DNA of 64,000 nt from CAYHPR01 sp964358895 (GTDB lineage Archaea > Micrarchaeota > Micrarchaeia > CABMEP01): NCBI GenBank assembly GCA_964358895.1, contig CAYHPR010000001.1, positions 57,276-121,275 of the forward strand. The letters are read 5' to 3'. Position numbers and translations under genes: made by a program. Below are positions 58,675 through 64,000 of this stretch, in pieces (the stretch's first letter is position 1; each line of letters opens with the position of its first letter). The notes under the pieces were generated by a model. It was not told the origin of the DNA and searched no databases. It saw nothing but the letters and a program-made list of their open reading frames with translations.

Positions 58675-58848
58675 CGCCGGGTATGGGATTTTCAATCCCC
58701 TTTCCGTGAACGCTTTGGAAAAGGGTTCTTTGAACCCATATACCCTTACGGGAACTGGTTTTCGAGATAATTTTGGAAAGAAAGTTTTGTTGAACTTTTC
58801 CAAAAGTTCATTCAAGACCAGCGCACTACCAGATTATGCGAACCCGGC
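58675..58848 (-). tRNA. tRNA-Ser (UGA anticodon) with two introns, one in the T-loop
   Basis: On the minus strand acceptor GCCGGGT (58842-58848) pairs with ACCCGGC (58676-58682), discriminator G at 58675. Anticodon stem CTGGT/ACCAG with loop CT-TGA-A gives Ser UGA; a 50-nt intron (58761-58810) sits at 37/38. A class II variable arm TTCCCGTAAGGG follows. The T-stem ATGGG (58735-58739) meets CCCAT (58683-58687) only if about 40 nt (58690-58729) are removed from the T-loop. The mature tRNA is 84 bases. Intron ends may shift by a base. Confidence 0.85.
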
Positions 58849-58952
58849 ATAATTGCATAACTTATTAGATATTAGTTAGAAAGAGAAGAATAAAAAATAG
58901 CTTGTAGGAACTGGAAGCGTAGCGGAATTTATTAACAGATTAATTCTGAAGA

Positions 58953-59258
58953 TTAACTGATCTTAATTTCTATTCTCACTGTGTCAGGTACTCGTACACG
59001 CATTATTTGTCTTAGTGTGCGTTCGTCACCCGCAACTTCGATAATTCGCTTGTAGATACGCATATACCATCTTTCGTAAGTATCGCTGCCATCTCCACAC
59101 GGAGTACGCCTAGTTGCGACTACAAGTTTCTTAGTAGGTAAAGGAATAGGTCCACTAACTTCGACACCAGTAGATTTAGCTACGTCAACAATCTGCTTGC
59201 TAACTTCTTCGAGCTCTTTCGGGTCCCGCCCAACCAACTTAATTCGAACTTTTCCCAT
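58953..59258 (-). CDS. rps10: Small ribosomal subunit protein S10
   Basis: Universal 30S protein uS10, 101 residues. VRIKLVGRDPKELEEVSKQIVDVAKSTGVEVSGPIPLPTKKLVVATRRTPCGDGSDTYERW is the family core (listed in blocks), with the usual loop of RTPxGxGS. It follows tuf (EF-1A) by about 20 bases, the standard archaeal EF1A-S10 pair. Confidence 0.96.
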   Translation of the reverse strand: MGKVRIKLVGRDPKELEEVSKQIVDVAKSTGVEVSGPIPLPTKKLVVATRRTPCGDGSDTYERWYMRIYKRIIEVAGDERTLRQIMRVRVPDTVRIEIKIS

Positions 59259-59279
59259 CGGACGTCAACCCAAAATAAA

Positions 59280-60548
59280 TTAAAGAGTCTTTTTCTGAAT
59301 TTCCAGAATGACTCCGGCTGCGACTGTCGCACCCATATCACGGATGGCAAATCGACCGAGCGGTGGAAAGTCAGAATATTTCTCAAGAGAAACATTCTTC
59401 AACGGCTTGATCTTAACGATCGCGACGTCTCCTGCTTTTAGGAAGTCAGGATTCTTTTTCAACGTCTGACCCGTCTTAGGATCCTTTTGTTCAATAAGCT
59501 CAACGAACGTACCAGCGAACTGGGCTGTGTGCGCATGAAGAACTGGCGTGTAATTAATTGCAATTGCAGTAGGATGTGCAAGAACTACGATCTGCGCTGT
59601 GAAAGTGTCAACTACTGTCGGCGGGTTGCTAACTGGGCCAACGACGTCACCACGGCTGATCTGTGTCTTATCAACACCCTTAACATTGAAACCTACGTTA
59701 TCACCTGGAACTGCTTGTGTCAGTTGCTGGTGATGCATTTCAATTGACTTGACTTCAGCTGTCACATTGGACGGCATGAAAATTACTTTGTCACCAGGTT
59801 TCATTACACCTGTTTCAACACGACCAACTGGAACTGTTCCGAATCCAGTGATGCTGAAAACTTCCTGAACCGGCAGTCTAAGAGCCTTGTCTGTTAGTTT
59901 GGTTGGTACAGTGAGCTTGTCAAATGCAGCAAGAAGTGTATCTCCAGTATACCATGGCATCTTTTCATTTTTCTTTATGTTTTGCCCTTCGTAAGCTGAA
60001 AAAGGAATGAACTGAATTGCTTCCGGCTTGAAACCAATATTCTTGAGAAAAGTAGTCATCTGTGCCTTAAGATCTTCGAACTTGACGCGATCGTATGCGA
60101 CTGCATCCATCTTGTTGATACCAACAATTACTTGATTGATTCCAAGCACTTTGGCAAGAAAAGCATGTTCACGGGTCTGCGGTTGAATTCCATCTTTAGC
60201 TGAACAGACGAGTACGGCTGCATCAGCTTGTGATGCTCCAGTAATCATGTTCTTGACGAAGTCTCTGTGACCTGGTGCGTCAATGATTGTGAAATAATAC
60301 TTTGGAGTCTGAAATTCTCTGTGAGCTATATCGATAGTAACTCCTCTCTCTCGTTCTTCCTTAAGTCTGTCCATAGCGAACGCGAATTCGAAAGTTGCTT
60401 TTCCGAGTCTTTCAGCTTCTTCTTTTAGTTTCTTAAGTTCCTGTTCAGACAATGCACCTGTGTCGTATAAGACACGTCCTACTGTCGTCGATTTTCCATG
60501 GTCGACGTGACCGATAAAAATCAAATTCATGTGTTCTTTTGCAGCCAT
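59280..60548 (-). CDS. tuf: Translation elongation factor EF-1A
   Basis: GTPase that delivers aminoacyl-tRNA, 422 residues. G1 GHVDHGKST, G3 DAPGHRDF, G4 NKMD and the effector region RERGVTIDIAH are complete, followed by domains II and III. Sequence is of the archaeal EF-1A type rather than bacterial EF-Tu. The gene heads an operon with rps10 and shows that the core translation machinery is archaeal. Confidence 0.97.
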   Translation of the reverse strand: MAAKEHMNLIFIGHVDHGKSTTVGRVLYDTGALSEQELKKLKEEAERLGKATFEFAFAMDRLKEERERGVTIDIAHREFQTPKYYFTIIDAPGHRDFVKNMITGASQADAAVLVCSAKDGIQPQTREHAFLAKVLGINQVIVGINKMDAVAYDRVKFEDLKAQMTTFLKNIGFKPEAIQFIPFSAYEGQNIKKNEKMPWYTGDTLLAAFDKLTVPTKLTDKALRLPVQEVFSITGFGTVPVGRVETGVMKPGDKVIFMPSNVTAEVKSIEMHHQQLTQAVPGDNVGFNVKGVDKTQISRGDVVGPVSNPPTVVDTFTAQIVVLAHPTAIAINYTPVLHAHTAQFAGTFVELIEQKDPKTGQTLKKNPDFLKAGDVAIVKIKPLKNVSLEKYSDFPPLGRFAIRDMGATVAAGVILEIQKKTL

Positions 60549-60701
60549 ATATAACCCCTCACAAATATTTCAAATATTATACTGTAAAAGCTGTTAGCAG
60601 CTTTTCTGTTTATGCTCTGTCTGAAAGGAAGAGCAATTTACTAATTCTATTTACGATATGAATATTTATAAACTTTGTCCAGATTCAACAGAGGCTCTAA
60701 T

Positions 60702-61559
60702 TCAATTCGCTGGCACAATCCCACTGAAGTTTGCATTCGGCAAAGAGATATTGAGTGATGAATTATAAAATGCAGAAACTGTATTCGCTGTTGTTCTGTT
60801 CAGAGATATAGTGACAAATTGAAATGCATCTACTCCAGTCTGATTAAACATGAAAGAATTATTTCTACCGTCAATCAGACCAACAGTTACTTTTGCATTA
60901 GATGCTGGAGAGGGCAACCTGATTTCCATCACGTTACCAACAGTTGGATCAACAAATCCAGAAGTAAAAAATGATTTTCCTGGTATGGGGTCCGTATAAT
61001 TCACAACCATAAATGTTCCGCTGGCCACAAAGGTTGGATTAAATACAGCACCTCTTGTGACAGTTGAAGTGATATCTATTCTATATTCAGTTATAGATGC
61101 ATTAGAACTGTCAGTTGAATTGAAAAGTTTAATGAGCCTGTTGCTGTAGTCTGTCTGATAGGCTAGTCCGTTTGAGAATATAATCTGAAAAGGATCAGTT
61201 GCGGAAAAAGAGACGTTTGTATTGGTGAGATTAGAATAGTTAGTAAGGAATTGTGTGTAATTACTGAAGAATACTGATTTATTTATCGTAAGATTCTCAA
61301 TAAAAGTCATTCTGGTGGAATTGGCAGGGATGTCTACGAAAACAATTGTCCTGAGATCGACAGAAATATCGTCTAGATAATATCCAAGCTTTTCTGCAAA
61401 AAATATTTTGTTTAGTGCAGAATTCATACTAAGTTTAGCGTTTTGTATATTAATTGCGAACTGAATTAGAAGTGTGAAAATCAAGATAGTAAGAACAGAT
61501 AAGAATAATCCTTTCATTCCATACATCCCTTTTAGTTTTTTCTGATCATTACTTTTCAT
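60702..61559 (-). CDS. Pilin-like surface protein (last gene of operon)
   Basis: A 285-residue protein with one hydrophobic helix near the N-terminus (GLFLSVLTILIFTLLIQFAINIQ) followed by a sequon-rich beta domain. Such a layout fits archaeal type IV pilins or minor pseudopilins. The start is ATG 61559, overlapping the stop of the upstream gene as ATGA. The beta domain has no family that I recognise. Confidence 0.6.
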   Translation of the reverse strand: MKSNDQKKLKGMYGMKGLFLSVLTILIFTLLIQFAINIQNAKLSMNSALNKIFFAEKLGYYLDDISVDLRTIVFVDIPANSTRMTFIENLTINKSVFFSNYTQFLTNYSNLTNTNVSFSATDPFQIIFSNGLAYQTDYSNRLIKLFNSTDSSNASITEYRIDITSTVTRGAVFNPTFVASGTFMVVNYTDPIPGKSFFTSGFVDPTVGNVMEIRLPSPASNAKVTVGLIDGRNNSFMFNQTGVDAFQFVTISLNRTTANTVSAFYNSSLNISLPNANFSGIVPAN

Positions 61560-61963
61560 TTTTTCACCCAAACTGCAAGCTTTGCTGTTTTGAAACGATT
61601 GCCGAACGTACTTGTTCTCCAAATGATATGTTCATCCGTATCTGACGAAGGGCAACCATGCTTTACAAAGATAGAATCCGCTGTTGAGCTGGTGCCGTTG
61701 AATACTTCCAACCGCATACAGACCGAATCACTGGTTTCTGCAAACGTCGTTTCAGGACTATAAAATTTATTCAAATTGTCTATAACTGTTAATACATCCA
61801 TTCCTTGTCTTTGAATCTGGACTGGTGGAACGGATGGTTCTTTTAGTATGTTATTGAAAATCAGGAAAATCAGGAAAAATGCAGTAATAATTGCAAATAT
61901 TGCATCTAAAGAAAATACGAAACCTTTTTGTTTTTGTTTTATTTTTTGTCTAACTAGGATCAT
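61556..61963 (-). CDS. Pilin-like protein
   Basis: A 135-residue protein. After a basic start the segment KQKGFVFSLDAIFAIITAFFLIFLIF forms a class III-type pilin signal and helix (shown in two blocks: QKGFVFSLDA, then the hydrophobic stretch). A small domain with three cysteines follows. ATG 61963 overlaps the previous stop as ATGA. It is a likely minor pilin cleaved by a prepilin peptidase that is not in this window. Confidence 0.62.
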   Translation of the reverse strand: MILVRQKIKQKQKGFVFSLDAIFAIITAFFLIFLIFNNILKEPSVPPVQIQRQGMDVLTVIDNLNKFYSPETTFAETSDSVCMRLEVFNGTSSTADSIFVKHGCPSSDTDEHIIWRTSTFGNRFKTAKLAVWVKK

Positions 61964-62553
61964 TGAGTACCACCGGACACTTGCAGTCTCATTTTGCAAG
62001 GAGAATTATTGTAGATGCACACGCGTTCGATCTGAATTACATTACTTGAGGTGTTGACGAAACCTGCCTGATAGATCTGAGAACCATTTAAAGTTACATT
62101 GATAGATACGTTATACTGAGTTAAACCAAGGAGCTCTGTGACGTTTGTCTGGTTAAAAACGTTAAGCTTTGTTTGATCGATAATGTTTCTTCGCAATGTA
62201 AGTCCAAGTGCTTCTGTGTTTGTAAGGTTAATATCCCAATCTGCAGGATAGCCTCGCGAAAGGATTAATACACTGGCCGCATCCTCTACAATAAAATGAG
62301 TTCTCTGAGAATTTGCTTTGAATTCATTAATACTGTTAAATGTTGAAAAAAAGAACAGTACGATTAGGAGTATAGTTGTTGAAATAACAAAAAGCTCAAT
62401 CAGAAACGCCTGCCCCTTATAAGAACTAGAAGTTCTTATCACCGCTTTATCTACTTCATAAGAATCGAGATTGTTATTATCTCCTAGGCGTTTATCTTGT
62501 TGTTTGAAAGTTTCTTTGATGAAACTTTCTTTGTAAGAAAGTTTCCTAGCCAT
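61960..62553 (-). CDS. Pilin-like surface protein
   Basis: A 197-residue protein. After a charged cytosolic segment (about 1-50) comes SYKGQAFLIELFVISTTILLIVLFFF, a hydrophobic helix with the KGQ cleavage-like site, then an extracellular beta domain with sequons. ATG 62553 overlaps the upstream stop. The first 45 bases hold a three-part inverted repeat (62506-62545) that could fold in the mRNA. Confidence 0.6.
   Translation of the reverse strand: MARKLSYKESFIKETFKQQDKRLGDNNNLDSYEVDKAVIRTSSSYKGQAFLIELFVISTTILLIVLFFFSTFNSINEFKANSQRTHFIVEDAASVLILSRGYPADWDINLTNTEALGLTLRRNIIDQTKLNVFNQTNVTELLGLTQYNVSINVTLNGSQIYQAGFVNTSSNVIQIERVCIYNNSPCKMRLQVSGGTQ
62506..62545. repeat. Alternating inverted repeats at the start of a pilin-like gene
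   Basis: GAAAGTTTC (62506-62514), GAAACTTTC (62521-62529) and GAAAGTTTC (62537-62545) alternate, so neighbouring copies can pair in two ways. They lie inside codons 3-16 of the gene starting at 62553 and could form a hairpin near its start codon. Confidence 0.5.
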
Positions 62554-62929
62554 TGATGAACACTCTTCCATTTTGATTTACCACTGTAAGATCTGAGACA
62601 TTAGTGGCAGATATATTTACAGTTACATTTGAAGTCATTGTAGCAAATGAACCACTATTGTTATTTTGATCAGTTGCAAAAATTCCACGCGGCTGAAAAC
62701 TAATGTTGTAACCAACAGGTATTGAAATCAATGCAGTTGTACCATTTGCTGCTGCAAAAATAACGTTAACTGCGTGCCCAACAGTAAACGCAACTGCACG
62801 GTTTGTTTCTAATGCTGAAGAGATATCAGATATCCTTTTGAATTCATTGGAAAATCCCAAGAAAAAGATAAACGTGGCAATAAGAAATACAAAAACCAGA
62901 AAATATTCAATTGACATTTGTCCGAACAT
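62546..62929 (-). CDS. Archaeal pilin (class III signal peptide)
   Basis: A 127-residue protein with the best pilin signature in the cluster: MFGQMSIEYFLVFVFLIATFIFFLGF, where GQ followed by a hydrophobic helix with an early Glu (SIEY) matches the archaeal type IV pilin start. A short, sequon-rich beta domain follows. The next gene's start overlaps this gene by eight bases. It is probably the major structural pilin of the cluster. Confidence 0.72.
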   Translation of the reverse strand: MFGQMSIEYFLVFVFLIATFIFFLGFSNEFKRISDISSALETNRAVAFTVGHAVNVIFAAANGTTALISIPVGYNISFQPRGIFATDQNNNSGSFATMTSNVTVNISATNVSDLTVVNQNGRVFING

Positions 62930-62962
62930 TGTAATCTCCCAAAATCAACTATCGAATTGAGC

Positions 62963-64000
62963 TTATTGAACTGTGAATGATCTGCTGTTTGACACATTAC
63001 CTACTGTTGCTTTCGCAACATGATTACCAAGAACAGTTGTATAATTGAATTGATAAACTCCGGTTGCACCTATCTCAACTGTTGAATTAGTAACGTTTGT
63101 ACTATCGATCTGCACAAGCATATTACTTGGTAGTAATCCTATCATCTTCTCCCCAATCTGGTTGAACGGAGTGAAATTCATTGTAATAGTTGTTGACACA
63201 GGATAAACAATCTGATCAGGAGTGAACGAGAGTTCTATCCGCTGTGCTATTGAAGAACTACCTGTACCGACAAGAAATGTCTTTTCTCCTAAAACATTCG
63301 ACGCCAAAACTCTGATTAACCAAGATCCAAAATCTGCATTTTGAGGCAGCAGATAGGATACAGTATAGACTCCAGCAGTGGTTGAAGGCGTAGTCTGCGT
63401 CAGATTACTTCCAGTCGTGTTTCTAATTTGAACATCCAAAGAAGTATCAACGGGATTTCCGCTACTGTCGAATGTTTCAATCCTGTAAAAAACAGTACCG
63501 CACGCTTCATATTCGGATTGATTGGTTGTAATTGTCCCGTTTTCCGCTGCCGCAGTTATAGTCACATTAGCAGTTGCATTCCTTGCTACGTTAGAATCTG
63601 TAAAGTTCAAGAAAACTATATGACGCCCTAGTGCTTGGCCTGTTCCGTTGAAACGAAATGTGACATTAGTCACACTGCCTGCAGTGAAACTGGAAGGACA
63701 AGCAGTTATGTTTGAGACCCAGCTAGCATTTGTGGAACATGCAATATTGAGTGTTGCAGTACCTGTATTGTTGAATGTGTAGATCTTATCTGTGAATGTG
63801 TTGTTTGCCACTGAAAATGTATCAGTCTGAGGCGTTACTGTGAAATTAAATACAGCTGCGGCTGCCGCAGTCACAGTAACATTAGTTGCATTAGAAACTT
63901 TATTGCCACCAGTTGTTGAATTAACAAAACAACGAATCTCATAACTCCCATTTATGTTTGCAAACACTGTCCAATTTGTACTGTTTGACCCACCTGCAGG
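62963..64000 (-). CDS. Large surface protein (5' end beyond window)
   Basis: The frame remains open to the right edge; the 345 codons visible are the C-terminal part. They are rich in Thr, Asn and Val with very many NxS/T sequons, arranged in Ig-like/CARDB-type beta domains (FNFTVTPQTDTFSVANNTF, then QVDTSLDVQIRNTTGSNLT-like blocks), each about 90 residues. It is probably a glycosylated extracellular stalk or S-layer protein. It precedes the pilin genes in the same operon. Confidence 0.7.
   Translation of the reverse strand, partial: PAGGSNSTNWTVFANINGSYEIRCFVNSTTGGNKVSNATNVTVTAAAAAVFNFTVTPQTDTFSVANNTFTDKIYTFNNTGTATLNIACSTNASWVSNITACPSSFTAGSVTNVTFRFNGTGQALGRHIVFLNFTDSNVARNATANVTITAAAENGTITTNQSEYEACGTVFYRIETFDSSGNPVDTSLDVQIRNTTGSNLTQTTPSTTAGVYTVSYLLPQNADFGSWLIRVLASNVLGEKTFLVGTGSSSIAQRIELSFTPDQIVYPVSTTITMNFTPFNQIGEKMIGLLPSNMLVQIDSTNVTNSTVEIGATGVYQFNYTTVLGNHVAKATVGNVSNSRSFTVQ

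Noticed and set aside
1..64000. CRISPR arrays, insertion sequences, integrases or a replication origin
   Set aside because: I found no spaced direct-repeat array, no transposase or integrase frame and no orc1/cdc6 gene or origin-like repeat cluster in the window.

Overview
The window is a continuous piece of an AT-rich archaeal chromosome. The information-processing genes are archaeal: PriL/PriS primase, GINS, MCM, aIF1A, aIF2 alpha and beta, aIF5A, EF-1A, Nop10, NMD3, L44e, S27e, S24e, S27ae, S10, NAC, Rio1, SepF, a eukaryote-like SRP RNA and intron-bearing tRNAs. Proteins are short, intergenic gaps are small and several zinc-binding proteins have lost ligands. Together these suggest a small-genome DPANN-type archaeon (Woesearchaeota/Pacearchaeota-like). 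The placement is inferred from gene content, not from a tree. There is one 10-base run of N at 17864-17873; everything else is unbroken sequence.

Layout. 1-5.8 kb: a CDP-alcohol phosphatidyltransferase, then priL-priS-GINS and a translation/ribosome cluster (L44e, S27e, aIF2alpha, Nop10, PAC2 chaperone). 5.8-11.8 kb: a terpene-cyclase-like protein, small membrane and metal-binding proteins, tRNA-Lys and a bacterial-type MetRS. 11.9-18.6 kb: MCM, a presenilin-like protease, aIF2beta, aIF1A, Rio1, and a NUDIX-NAC operon. 18.6-27.9 kb: intron-containing tRNA-Cys, a lipoprotein, two paralogous DEAD-box helicases, a DapF-like protein with a lost catalytic Cys, acylphosphatase, a two-domain dCTP-deaminase-like protein, CysRS and a GlcNAc-1-P-transferase-like enzyme. 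28-29.3 kb: a small island with an RHH protein, a GC-rich immunity-protein-like gene and strong hairpins. 30-36 kb: four genes of the MEP (DOXP) isoprenoid pathway (ispH, ispG, dxr, dxs), a pathway typical of bacteria and plastids. 36-44.9 kb: a transglutaminase-TPR pair, geranylgeranyl-reductase-like enzyme, TrmJ, SepF, a PIN-ATPase and regulators. 44.97-47.4 kb: SRP RNA, tRNA-Ser(GCU) with two apparent introns, a NUDIX protein and a full bacterial sigma-70-type factor. 47.4-49.9 kb: ACT protein, TatD nuclease, aIF5A, S24e, S27ae. 49.9-64 kb: a 1645-residue surface protein, a LamG-like protein, a large membrane protein, tRNA-Ser(UGA) with two introns, S10, EF-1A and a pilin-like operon that runs off the right edge.

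How the genes fit together. The MEP genes would supply isoprenoid units in place of, or beside, the archaeal mevalonate route. The geranylgeranyl-reductase homologue, the CDP-alcohol phosphatidyltransferase and the terpene-cyclase-like protein are possible downstream users for lipids. The sigma-70-like factor is the strongest anomaly, because archaeal transcription normally uses TBP and TFB. Many start codons here lie about 20-30 bases after an archaeal TATA box, so the TBP/TFB system is clearly in use as well. A roughly 50-base structured element occurs almost identically between two unrelated gene pairs 50 kb apart and looks like an undescribed intercistronic control element.
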